Shown: positions 27,126 through 34,564 of the stretch, in pieces
How the letters are laid out: each line of letters starts with the position of its first letter
Position numbering within the stretch: the first letter of the stretch is position 1
The notes under the pieces: generated by a model
Databases searched by the model: none
Seen by the model: the letters and a program-made list of their open reading frames with translations, nothing else
What the model was told of the DNA's origin: nothing
Translations under genes and position numbers: made by a program
Source of the DNA: CALHVX01 sp964640725
Lineage (GTDB): Bacteria; Pseudomonadota; Gammaproteobacteria; Pseudomonadales; Azotimanducaceae
Reading direction: 5' to 3'
Assembly: GCA_964640725.1 (NCBI GenBank)
Contig: CAZXIJ010000026.1
Span: forward strand, 1-57,705
DNA: 57,705 nt

Positions 27126-28132
27126 GTGGATTTTACCGGCCAGCATATTTTGTCTGTCGACCAGTTCGACCGGCCAGCCGTAGAACAGATTTTCGCGACC
27201 GCCGACGTCATGGCACCCTTTGCGGCCAGGGCCAGAATGACCCGGGTGCTGGAGGGCGCCATTCTCTCCAACATGTTTTTCGAGCCGAGCACGCGGACCC
27301 GGGTGTCCTTCGGCAGCGCCTTCAACCTGCTCGGCGGTCAGGTCCGCGAAACCGCAGAGGTCAAAGCATCGTCCCTGACCAAGGGCGAATCGCTGCACGA
27401 CACGGCCCGGGTGCTGTCCGGTTACAGCGATATCATCGTCATGCGACACCCGGAAGCCGGTGCGGTGCAGGAGTTTGCCGAGGCCAGCCGGGTACCGGTG
27501 ATTAACGGCGGTGACGGTCCCAATGAGCACCCGAGCCAGGCCCTGCTGGACCTGTACACGATTCGCAAGGAAATGGCGTCGCGCAACAAGCCGGTCGACG
27601 GACTGCGAATCGCACTGGTCGGCGACCTGAAGTACGGCCGCGCCGTGCACTCGCTGTGCAAGCTCCTGGCGCTGTACGACAACGTGCACTACCGACTGGT
27701 ATCGCCGCCGGAGCTGGCTGCGCCGGAAGCCATTACCGATCGCCTGAAGACAGCGGGACACAAGGTCGAAGTCTTTAGCGAGTTCGAAGCGGGCATTCAT
27801 CACGCAGACATTCTGTACGTGACGCGAACCCAGGAGGAGCGCTTTCCGAGCCAGAAAGAAGCTGATCGGTATCGGGGGCTGTTCCAGCTGAACGCCGCGG
27901 TGTACACCGCCCACTGCGAGCCCAATACGGTGATCATGCACCCGCTGCCCAGAGACTCCCGCAGCCAGGCCCAGGAACTCTCGGCAGATCTGGACGAAAA
28001 CCCGAACCTGGCGATCTTTCGGCAAACCGATAACGGCGTCCTGATCAGAATGGCGCTATTCGCGCTGACCCTGAACGTCGTGGACCTGGTCGAGCAGTAC
28101 GTTCGGCCGGTGCCATGGCATGTGAGCCGCTA
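27126..28132 (+). CDS. pyrB: Aspartate carbamoyltransferase catalytic subunit (3' end at assembly gap)
   Basis: The protein has the carbamoyl-phosphate motif FFEPSTRTRVSF (about 58-69), an NEHPSQALLDLYTI segment and MHPLPR near residue 277. It catalyses the first committed step of pyrimidine synthesis. The GTG at 27126 gives the family N-terminus (DFTGQHILSVDQF); the frame is open farther upstream but that stretch lies over the fecR remnant. The last visible bases read HVSR then TA, just before the Ns; because the same 20-base sequence after the gap continues TAG, the stop is probably the TAG beginning at 28131, giving about 335 residues. A weak -10-like TATATG lies at 27094-27099. No pyrI or pyrC is adjacent. 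Confidence 0.93.
28113..28132 (+). repeat. 20-base direct repeat, left edge of gap
   Basis: The 20 bases immediately left of the Ns match 28242-28261 on the other side at 19 of 20 positions. The gap is therefore flanked by, and probably made of, a repeat. Confidence 0.8.
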
Positions 28133-28232
28133 NNNNNNNNNNNNNNNNNNNNNNNNNNNNNNNNNNNNNNNNNNNNNNNNNNNNNNNNNNNNNNNNNNNN
28201 NNNNNNNNNNNNNNNNNNNNNNNNNNNNNNNN
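28133..28232. other. Assembly gap, 100 Ns
   Basis: A run of exactly 100 N suggests a nominal gap length. It lies between the convergent pyrB gene and the AP2-like gene. The true length and content are unknown. Confidence 0.99.
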
Positions 28233-28241
28233 AGCGCGGCT

Positions 28242-28261
28242 CCAGGGCATGTGAGCCGCTA
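28242..28261 (+). repeat. 20-base direct repeat, right edge of gap
   Basis: This is the partner of the repeat at 28113-28132. Just upstream, AGCGCGGCTC and GAGCCGCT (28233-28260) form an imperfect inverted repeat around an 10-11 base loop, so the repeated unit may be a hairpin of the REP type or a shared terminator of the two convergent genes. Confidence 0.75.
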
Positions 28262-28702
28262 GCGAGCGTTCTTGGGAACCTTCGGCATGCGATTGCGCCA
28301 GTCTTTCGGCGCGCTACGGTAACCGCGCAGCTCCGCGAGATACTTCGTGGCCTGGGTCCAGGCCTTCTCGGCGCCGAGCCGTCGCACGGAAAACTCCCGC
28401 ACATGCGACTCGCCGTCGATCTGTACCTGCACCCGAAACGCTGCCGAGGGCCGGCGCACCAGGTTAATGCCGCGAACGCCCGTCGAGTGACGGCCCTTCG
28501 TGGATGCCGAGCGAACCCGCTTGGCGCGTGCCTGCTCTTGCTTCAGACGCCATTTCTCGTCCAGCGCGGCAGCGTCCTTTGCCACCGCCCGGGCCTGCGT
28601 CTTGCTTAACCCGGTCAGGCTGAAGTATTCCTGCTCCAGCTTGCCATCGATACTCCGGGCAACTCGCAGGAGCTGCCCGCCATTCAGTTCGTAAACTGCC
28701 AC
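28259..28702 (-). CDS. Small basic protein with AP2-like DNA-binding domain, tentative
   Basis: The 147-residue, strongly basic protein begins MAVYELNGG. From about residue 77 it reads GVRGINLVRRPSAAFRVQVQ and then VREFSVRRLGAEKAWTQATK, a three-strand plus helix pattern like the AP2 fold. In bacteria such domains occur in mobile-element and phage proteins and in some stand-alone small proteins. There is no nuclease motif. A helical region with many Lys and Arg (KTQARAVAKDAAALDEKWRL) precedes the domain. Its stop lies within the gap-flanking repeat. The family call is from pattern only. Confidence 0.6.
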   Translation of the reverse strand: MAVYELNGGQLLRVARSIDGKLEQEYFSLTGLSKTQARAVAKDAAALDEKWRLKQEQARAKRVRSASTKGRHSTGVRGINLVRRPSAAFRVQVQIDGESHVREFSVRRLGAEKAWTQATKYLAELRGYRSAPKDWRNRMPKVPKNAR

Positions 28703-28719
28703 TGAGACCTCTTATGGAA

Positions 28720-29649
28720 TTACAGCTGGGCTTCCAGCTCCGGCAAAGCCTTGAATAGATCGGCGACGAGACCGTAGTCTGCGACCTGAAAAATCGGGGC
28801 ATCTTCGTCCTTGTTGATCGCCACGATCACCTTGGAGTCCTTCATACCTGCCAGATGCTGGATCGCTCCAGAGATACCGACCGCAATGTACAGGTCAGGC
28901 GCCACGATTTTGCCCGTTTGGCCAACCTGCATATCGTTCGGGACGAAGCCGGCATCAACCGCGGCCCGGGATGCCCCGATGGCCGCGCCCAGCTTGTCGG
29001 CGATGCCGTTCAGGAGGTCAAAGTTCTCGCCGCTGCCCATGCCGCGACCGCCAGAAATGATGATGCCAGCTGCCGTCAGCTCCGGGCGCTCGGACTTGGC
29101 AATCTCTTCGCCGATAAAGGTTGCCAGGCCCGTCTCGTGAACGGCACCGACCGCCTCAACACTGGCGCTGCCACCCTCCGCCGCGACGGCGTCGTAGGCC
29201 GTGCCACGCACAGAAATCACGTGGCACTTGTTGTTGCTCTTGACCGTGGCAATGGCGTTGCCCGCATAGATCGGCCGCTTGAAGGTATCCGCGGACTCGA
29301 CGCTGACAATGTCAGCGATCATCGCCACGTCCAGCTTGGCAGCGACCCGGGGCAGGAAGTTCTTGCCGGTGGTGGTGTGTGCCGCGATGACGTGACCGTA
29401 ACTGGCCCCCAGTTCGGCAACCAGCTCGGCCAGGTTCTCTGCGGTCTGGTGAGCATAGGCTGCGTTGTCGGCGCAGAGCACTTTGCTCACGCCGGCAACC
29501 TTCGCCGCCGCGTCAGCGACTGCGCCACACCCTTCACCGGCAACCAGGATATGAATATCCCCACCGATCTTGTCTGCTGCTGCCACTGCGACCCGGGTCG
29601 CCGGCTTCAGTTCCGAATTATCGTGTTCGGCAACGACGAGAATACTCAT
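28720..29649 (-). CDS. etfA: Electron transfer flavoprotein alpha subunit
   Basis: The 309 residues have the FAD-binding C-terminal signature (SGGRGMGSGENFDLL about 195-215; GQTGKIVAPDLYIAVGISGAIQHL about 245-268). It forms a heterodimer with EtfB, taking electrons from acyl-CoA and other dehydrogenases to the ETF-quinone oxidoreductase. It overlaps etfB by four bases (ATGA). The crotonase gene elsewhere in the window would fit the same fatty-acid oxidation use, but they are not linked. Confidence 0.97.
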   Translation of the reverse strand: MSILVVAEHDNSELKPATRVAVAAADKIGGDIHILVAGEGCGAVADAAAKVAGVSKVLCADNAAYAHQTAENLAELVAELGASYGHVIAAHTTTGKNFLPRVAAKLDVAMIADIVSVESADTFKRPIYAGNAIATVKSNNKCHVISVRGTAYDAVAAEGGSASVEAVGAVHETGLATFIGEEIAKSERPELTAAGIIISGGRGMGSGENFDLLNGIADKLGAAIGASRAAVDAGFVPNDMQVGQTGKIVAPDLYIAVGISGAIQHLAGMKDSKVIVAINKDEDAPIFQVADYGLVADLFKALPELEAQL

Positions 29650-30398
29650 GAAATCACCTTCGCTTCGTTACGCAGCTTGTCGACCAGCTCTTCGACAGTT
29701 TCGACCTTGATCCCCGCTTCGCGTTCGGCTGGCGGCTCAACGGCCAACACCTCTACCGAGGGTGCAACGTCAACGCCCAGATCGGCAGGGCTGGTGACGT
29801 CGAGCGGCTTCTTCTTGGCCTTCATGATGTTCGGCAAAGACGCATAGCGCGGCTCGTTCAGACGCAGGTCGGTGGTTACGACCGCAGGCAGCGAGACCTC
29901 GAGGGTCTGCAGGCCGCCGTCAATTTCCCGGGTGACCTTGGCCTTGTCGCCGTCGACCACAACTTCTGAGGCAAAGGTGCCCTGCGACATGCCGGTCAGC
30001 GCAGCAAACATCTGCCCGGTCATGCTGTTGTCGCCGTCGATGCTCTGTTTGCCAAAGATCACGAGCTTTGCATCTTCCTTGGCCTGCAGTGCGGCGAGGG
30101 CCTTGGCGATCCCAAGGGGCTGAACCTCTTCGTCGGTCTCGATCAGCACAGCGCGATCGGCACCGAGGGCGAGGCAGGTGCGCAGCTGCTCCTGGCTTGC
30201 CTGGGTGCCGACGCTGACGGCGACAACCTCGTCCGCCACACCGGCTTCCTTGAGCCGCACAGCCTCCTCGATGGCTATTTCACAAAAAGGGTTAACAGAC
30301 ATCTTCACGTTGGCGAGGTCTACGCCGCTGTTGTCTGGCTTGACGCGAATCTTGACATTGTAGTCAACAACCCGCTTCACGGGCACCATCACTTTCAT
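29646..30398 (-). CDS. etfB: Electron transfer flavoprotein beta subunit
   Basis: The 250 residues begin MKVMVPVKRVVDYNVKIRV and have the AMP-binding region and the recognition loop ASLPNIMKAKKKPLD (about 190-204), whose Lys residues are methylated in homologues. It is first in the two-gene operon with etfA. Confidence 0.97.
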   Translation of the reverse strand: MKVMVPVKRVVDYNVKIRVKPDNSGVDLANVKMSVNPFCEIAIEEAVRLKEAGVADEVVAVSVGTQASQEQLRTCLALGADRAVLIETDEEVQPLGIAKALAALQAKEDAKLVIFGKQSIDGDNSMTGQMFAALTGMSQGTFASEVVVDGDKAKVTREIDGGLQTLEVSLPAVVTTDLRLNEPRYASLPNIMKAKKKPLDVTSPADLGVDVAPSVEVLAVEPPAEREAGIKVETVEELVDKLRNEAKVIS

Positions 30399-30742
30399 AG
30401 CTGAACGCTCTTGACTGAAATCCGAATTATGTTGCTGTGGGGCGCCCTGATTGCTGCCAGTCAGGAACGAGAGACCATCGCGCGCCGCGAGCTGCGTTGA
30501 CGAGCTTGTCGCGCCAGCATATGGCCCGGGACAGCCCCGCTGGCGGTCGTTGCTGGCGCTGGCTAGCGCTGCAAGAACCTACGGTTCGGGCCCTGTCTCG
30601 TGCGCCTTGCCACACAGATATCGGGCCGCAGACGACCCGAAAAAACGAGGCGCATTCTGTCTCGGCCCCGCTAGCCCGTCAAGACGAAAGCCTGCCCGGA
30701 GTTGTAAATCTGTGCGACTGGTGGCGCTCCCAGACCGCTCCC
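30399..30742. other. 344-base region without a gene
   Basis: It lies between the start of etfB and the stop of the DUF1285 gene, both leftward, so it should hold the etf promoter; CATAAT on the minus strand (complement of ATTATG at 30427-30432) could be its -10. TTGACG and TATGGC with 17-base spacing occur on the plus strand near 30498-30526, but nothing downstream is recognised as a gene. The open frames here look like shadows. Confidence 0.45.
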
Positions 30743-31291
30743 TCAGCCGGCCACGGAACCCAAGCAAAAGCGCTCGCCCGCCGATTCAATATAGCCCTGG
30801 TCGCCGTCTATGATCAGATGGTCCAGGAGCCGGTAGTACATGCTGCGGGTGATTCGGGCCTCGAGCCCGGCGCGCACGTGCAGGTACGGGACCAGCCCCT
30901 GGTCTCCGCCCATGCGCAGCCGGTGCTCTGCACCCAGCAGGACAAGATCCCCCACGTTGGTGCGAAAAATAAACTCGCCGCCCGCCGTCTCGAAATCGAC
31001 CGCGATGAACGGCACGTCGTCGACCCGGATCAGCAACCGCTCAGCCGGAGTGACCAGAACATAACCGTCATCGTCCTTGCGCAGAATGCTGGCAAACAGA
31101 CGTACCAGAGCATCGCGGCGAATCCTGTCGCCCTGGTAATACCAAAAACCGTCGTAATCGATCTGCATGTCCAGCACACCGCCATGATCCGGATGCCACT
31201 GGCTGACCGGCGGCTTGCGCTGCGCACCCAGCGCAGTGCGCAGCCGCTCAAACAGTTCGGTCAGATCTTCGCGTTCGGACGCCTGCGCCAT
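30743..31291 (-). CDS. DUF1285 family protein
   Basis: The 182-residue cytosolic protein has the DUF1285 pattern: WHPDHGGVLDMQIDYDGFWYY (about 32-52), then RKDDDGYVLVTPAE and RITRSMYYRLLDHLI. The family is widespread in Proteobacteria and has no established function. It is third in a leftward unit after moaA and a lipoprotein gene, with gaps of 21 and 30 bases. Confidence 0.88.
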   Translation of the reverse strand: MAQASEREDLTELFERLRTALGAQRKPPVSQWHPDHGGVLDMQIDYDGFWYYQGDRIRRDALVRLFASILRKDDDGYVLVTPAERLLIRVDDVPFIAVDFETAGGEFIFRTNVGDLVLLGAEHRLRMGGDQGLVPYLHVRAGLEARITRSMYYRLLDHLIIDGDQGYIESAGERFCLGSVAG

Positions 31292-31321
31292 CGGATTGGC
31301 CTGCTACTGCACGGCACGCAT

Positions 31322-31894
31322 TTAGCCAGAGCTCAGCGCCTGCGCATAGCGCCCGAAGGCGTCCGTGAGCAGCCCATGCCAGTCTGCATCGCTGGCGAGC
31401 AGCTGCTGGCGTAACAGCAACTCGCTGTGCTCGAGCAGGCGCCCCGTGGCCGGCTCGACAATGACGACGCCGATGGCGGCATCGGTGCGCGGCTCGAGCA
31501 GGCGGGCCAAGCGCCGCGGCAATCCGGGAATCCAGGGCTTGGCAGGCACCTGGTCAGCAGCATCAAGCACCGGCCAACGCAGGTAAATTTCAAGGCCGGC
31601 CGTCGCCGGCGCAGCATTGCCCGCGTAGTCGGCGCGGGGAAACGCATATTGCAGCCCGGCGAGCGCAGCGGCTTCCCACTGCGGGTCTGGCGCCGGGTTT
31701 GCAGACCGCAAGTGCAGCACTTCGCCAGCATCGAACCGCCAGCGACTGCTGCGCTCCATTGACAGCGCGTCCGTCAGGCGCAGCTTGGACAGCGCGCGCG
31801 CTTCGAGGCTATCAGGCTGGACCACACAGCCCGGCGCCACCAGCGTGAAAATACCTGCCACAAGACAGGAGAGCAGACGTTTCGAAGTACCCAT
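31322..31894 (-). CDS. Lipoprotein, DUF4823-like
   Basis: The 190-residue protein has a signal peptide and lipobox LVAPGC (Cys near residue 23). The mature part resembles DUF4823 outer-membrane lipoproteins, with ALAGLQYAFPRADY and IGVVIVEPATGRLLEHSELL. It is in the moaA/DUF1285 unit. The function is not known. Confidence 0.75.
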   Translation of the reverse strand: MGTSKRLLSCLVAGIFTLVAPGCVVQPDSLEARALSKLRLTDALSMERSSRWRFDAGEVLHLRSANPAPDPQWEAAALAGLQYAFPRADYAGNAAPATAGLEIYLRWPVLDAADQVPAKPWIPGLPRRLARLLEPRTDAAIGVVIVEPATGRLLEHSELLLRQQLLASDADWHGLLTDAFGRYAQALSSG

Positions 31895-31915
31895 AAGCGG
31901 AGTATAGGCAGGGAT

Positions 31916-32884
31916 TCAGCCGCCGATGAATTTCATCACGGTGACTTCGCCCTGGAAGCGAAGATCCTGTTTGTCGCTCAAAGCATCGAGCAGGGTTGCT
32001 CGAAGGGCCGGCAAGGCCGCTTCGGGTTCCTGGCGCAACAACTCAGCGATGTTGCGCGAGCGACTGTTCGACAAACAGCCGTAGAGGTCGCCGTTGGAAG
32101 CCAGCCGAAGCCGTGTGCAGGACTGGCAAAACGGCGCCGATTCGTTGGCAATGACGCCAAAGTGACCCTTTGCAGCGGGCACCTCAAAGCGTACGGCCGT
32201 GCTGTCGTGGGGTGCATCGGCGCGGACGAACTCGTGGTGCTCGCCAATCATCGCCAGCAGCTCTGGCATGCCGACAAAGTCGAGCTGATAGCCGTTGCCA
32301 GCCCGCAGGTGGCCCATGTTCATGAGCTCGATAAACCGCAGCTCAAAGCCGCGCTCCAGGCAGTACGCCAGCATCGGCAGCACCTGATCGAGATTGGCTC
32401 GTCGCATGGGCACCATGTTGATCTTGATCCGCAGCCCCGCCTCGGCCATCCGGTCGATGCCGCGCAGTACCGTGGGCAAATCGCCGCTTCGCGCAATGCT
32501 GCGAAAGGCCGCGCCGTTCAACGTGTCGAGGCTGATATTGATGCGCTTCAGGCCGCTGGCGATGATCCAGTCCGCATGGCGCTCGAGCAGCTGACCGTTG
32601 GTGGTCATGCCGACGTCTGTCAGCGGCAGCGCCATAACCGCCGGCAACAAACTGCGCAACTTGGGTGACAGCAGCGGCTCGCCCCCGGTGATGCGCAGCT
32701 TGTCGATATCGCAGGCCTGCTGCAGCAGGGTCACCGCGCTGACCAGCTCTTCGGCCGACAGCTCGTGCCTCGCCGCCTGCAGGCGTTTGCCGTCAGGTAC
32801 ACAGTAGGTACAGGCGTAATTACAGGCGGCCGTCAGACTCACTCTGAGGTTGCGGAAGCGGCGTCCAAGGTCGTCGACAATCAT
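31916..32884 (-). CDS. moaA: GTP 3',8-cyclase MoaA
   Basis: The 322-residue radical-SAM enzyme has the N-terminal cluster Cys21-x3-Cys25-x2-Cys28 (CNYACTYC), LRITGGEPLL, and the C-terminal cluster FCQSCTRLRLASNGDLYGC that binds GTP. It ends with the conserved double Gly tail (FIGG). It performs the first step of molybdenum-cofactor synthesis. It heads a leftward unit; its promoter region is shared with the divergent small RNA. Confidence 0.96.
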   Translation of the reverse strand: MIVDDLGRRFRNLRVSLTAACNYACTYCVPDGKRLQAARHELSAEELVSAVTLLQQACDIDKLRITGGEPLLSPKLRSLLPAVMALPLTDVGMTTNGQLLERHADWIIASGLKRINISLDTLNGAAFRSIARSGDLPTVLRGIDRMAEAGLRIKINMVPMRRANLDQVLPMLAYCLERGFELRFIELMNMGHLRAGNGYQLDFVGMPELLAMIGEHHEFVRADAPHDSTAVRFEVPAAKGHFGVIANESAPFCQSCTRLRLASNGDLYGCLSNSRSRNIAELLRQEPEAALPALRATLLDALSDKQDLRFQGEVTVMKFIGG

Positions 32885-32958
32885 GCGGCCAGTCTACCTG
32901 TTCAGGCGTCGTTACGGGGTTTGTGAACTGCGTCACTGGCGGAATCGGGATCCTCTGC

Positions 32959-32964
32959 TTTACT
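32959..32964 (+). promoter_or_regulatory. Possible extended -10 of the small-RNA gene
   Basis: TTTACT with TG at 32956-32957 fits an extended -10 (TGnTATAAT-like, four of six). It would start transcription near 32971, exactly at the first hairpin of the small RNA. No good -35 is visible. Confidence 0.35.
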
Positions 32965-32970
32965 TCATTT

Positions 32971-33086
32971 GCTGGCGGGCTTCTCTCCCCCTCGACGCCC
33001 GGCAGCCGGGGCAACGCAAGTTGCCTCAGTGACTCCTAATGGTACTTAGCCCGGCGCCTGTTCCCCCGCAGCCCGGGCTTTTTTTT
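32971..33086 (+). ncRNA. Candidate small RNA with C-rich loops
   Basis: Three hairpins follow one another on the plus strand. Hairpin 1 (32971-33006) has a 10-position stem (nine pairs) around a loop with CTCTCCCCCTC. Hairpin 2 (33008-33027) has an eight-pair stem capped by a GCAA (GNRA) tetraloop. The last (33048-33079) has a seven-pair stem, a loop with TTCCCCC, and a run of eight T. No plus-strand coding gene precedes the terminator, so it must end an RNA that starts here. The total of about 116 bases and the paired C-rich loops recall Xanthomonas sX13-type RNAs, which pair with purine-rich ribosome sites; this likeness is from memory. The neighbours moaA and murF are both on the other strand. 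Confidence 0.65.
33048..33086 (+). terminator. Strong intrinsic terminator of the small RNA
   Basis: AGCCCGG pairs with CCGGGCT and is followed by eight T. It points rightward and lies nine bases before the stop codon of the leftward murF, for which it has the wrong polarity. Confidence 0.85.
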
Positions 33087-33095
33087 GCCTCGGAT

Positions 33096-34508
33096 TCAGG
33101 GACCCGCTGAGCCAGACTCTGCCAGAGATCGCGTCAGCTCAGCGACGAATCCGCTCTGCCAGAAAACCCTGTTTGAGCCTTTAATCAATAACTTATCGCC
33201 ACTTTTTAGGGTCGATATCAGGTTGCTGAGAAGCGTCGGGTCCGGACTCACAGAGACCGGCCACCAGCCGCCGGGCGCACCGGCCGAACGCTCATTCGCT
33301 TCCGCCTGTGCAAGCGGCGCCATCGCGTCCCCAACCAGCCAGGCACCGTCCAGCGCGCGCAGAGGCTGTGCAAGACGCGCATGGGCTTCGGCAGAGGCAT
33401 CGCCCAGCTCAAGCATCTCGCCCAGCAGGGCGAAACATCGCCCGGTTCCGGTCGCCGACTCCGCGACCAGTGCTTCCAGAGAAGCCAGCATGCTGCCCGG
33501 GTTGGCGTTGTAGCTGTCATCAATGATCTCCACCCCGGCTGCGAGCAGTCGGTTGCCCCGCCCTCGAGGCACCAGCTCCGGCGAAAGCTGCAGCGCCGGG
33601 GCGAGGTCCAGACCCAAAACCTGCATCGTGGCCAGCACCGCCGCGAGGGTAAGCGCCCGGTGGCGCCCCCCGCCGGGGACGTAGGCGTTGAGCATCTGCG
33701 CACCGACCCGGTAGCGCGCCTGATCGCCGACACTTTCCAGCAGGCAGACATCGGCCGTCTGAGACTCGCCAAAGCGCACGATGCGTATCTCTGCCGGCAC
33801 ACCTTGGAGGTTCACCTGGTCGTGCACAACCAGGGTGCCCCCGGCCTTGAGGCCCTGGCAAATCGACAGCTTTTCCTGACGAATCCCGTCCGGATCCGAG
33901 AAGGCCTCGGCATGAGCGTTCTGAACGTTGAGCACTACCGCCAGCTCCGGCTCTACGAGCTTGCTCAGGGGCGCGATCTCGCCGGGGTGATTCATGCCCA
34001 CTTCGTAGACCCCACCGGCTGCGTCCAGCGGGGTGCGGATCAGGCTCAGAGGCACGCCGAGATGATTGTTGAGGCTGCCCTGGGTCGCAGCCCAGCCGGT
34101 CGCCGCTGCCAGATAGCCCTTGGCAGTGGTCTTGCCGCTGCTGCCTGTCACCGCGACCACGGGGCCGGTCAGGGCCGCACGCCTGGCGCGGGCCAGATCC
34201 CAAAGGGCATCGAGGGTGTCGGGCACAAGCCATTGCCGGTCTGCCGGCAGGTCGTGCTGCAGCCGGCTCACAACAGCGCCCGCGGCGCCCGCCGCCAGCG
34301 CCTGGGCCACGTAATCGTGACCGTCCCGATCGCTGCGGTCCGTGACCGTAAAGCGGTCCCCCGGGTCGCCGGGCAATGCGAAGAACAGGTCCCCGGCGCT
34401 GACCTGACGCGAGTCGATTTGCACGCCCGCCACCGGATCGCTCACGCAGGGATGGGCTGGCTGCAGCGCCTGGTTCAGCGCCTTTGCGGTCCATAGCGGC
34501 GATTTCAT
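33096..34508 (-). CDS. murF: UDP-N-acetylmuramoyl-tripeptide--D-alanyl-D-alanine ligase
   Basis: The 470-residue Mur ligase has the P-loop VTGSSGKTTAKGYLA (about 123-137), GMNHPGEI, and the C-terminal region with DDSYNANPGSMLASLEAL. It adds D-Ala-D-Ala to complete the peptidoglycan precursor in the cytosol. It stands outside the usual dcw cell-wall cluster and is divergent from sppA by 56 bases. Confidence 0.95.
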   Translation of the reverse strand: MKSPLWTAKALNQALQPAHPCVSDPVAGVQIDSRQVSAGDLFFALPGDPGDRFTVTDRSDRDGHDYVAQALAAGAAGAVVSRLQHDLPADRQWLVPDTLDALWDLARARRAALTGPVVAVTGSSGKTTAKGYLAAATGWAATQGSLNNHLGVPLSLIRTPLDAAGGVYEVGMNHPGEIAPLSKLVEPELAVVLNVQNAHAEAFSDPDGIRQEKLSICQGLKAGGTLVVHDQVNLQGVPAEIRIVRFGESQTADVCLLESVGDQARYRVGAQMLNAYVPGGGRHRALTLAAVLATMQVLGLDLAPALQLSPELVPRGRGNRLLAAGVEIIDDSYNANPGSMLASLEALVAESATGTGRCFALLGEMLELGDASAEAHARLAQPLRALDGAWLVGDAMAPLAQAEANERSAGAPGGWWPVSVSPDPTLLSNLISTLKSGDKLLIKGSNRVFWQSGFVAELTRSLAESGSAGP

Positions 34509-34564
34509 GCCTCGATTCCCTGCTTCGACGTACTATGAGCGCCGCATCATAGGGACGGACAGTC

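Noticed and set aside
30437..31414. Long plus-strand frame opposite the DUF1285 gene
   Set aside because: It has no family motifs and lies antisense to the DUF1285 and lipoprotein genes.
32885..33095. Molybdenum-cofactor riboswitch upstream of moaA
   Set aside because: The conserved Moco motif bases were not recognised on the minus strand, and the terminator polarity is for a plus-strand RNA.
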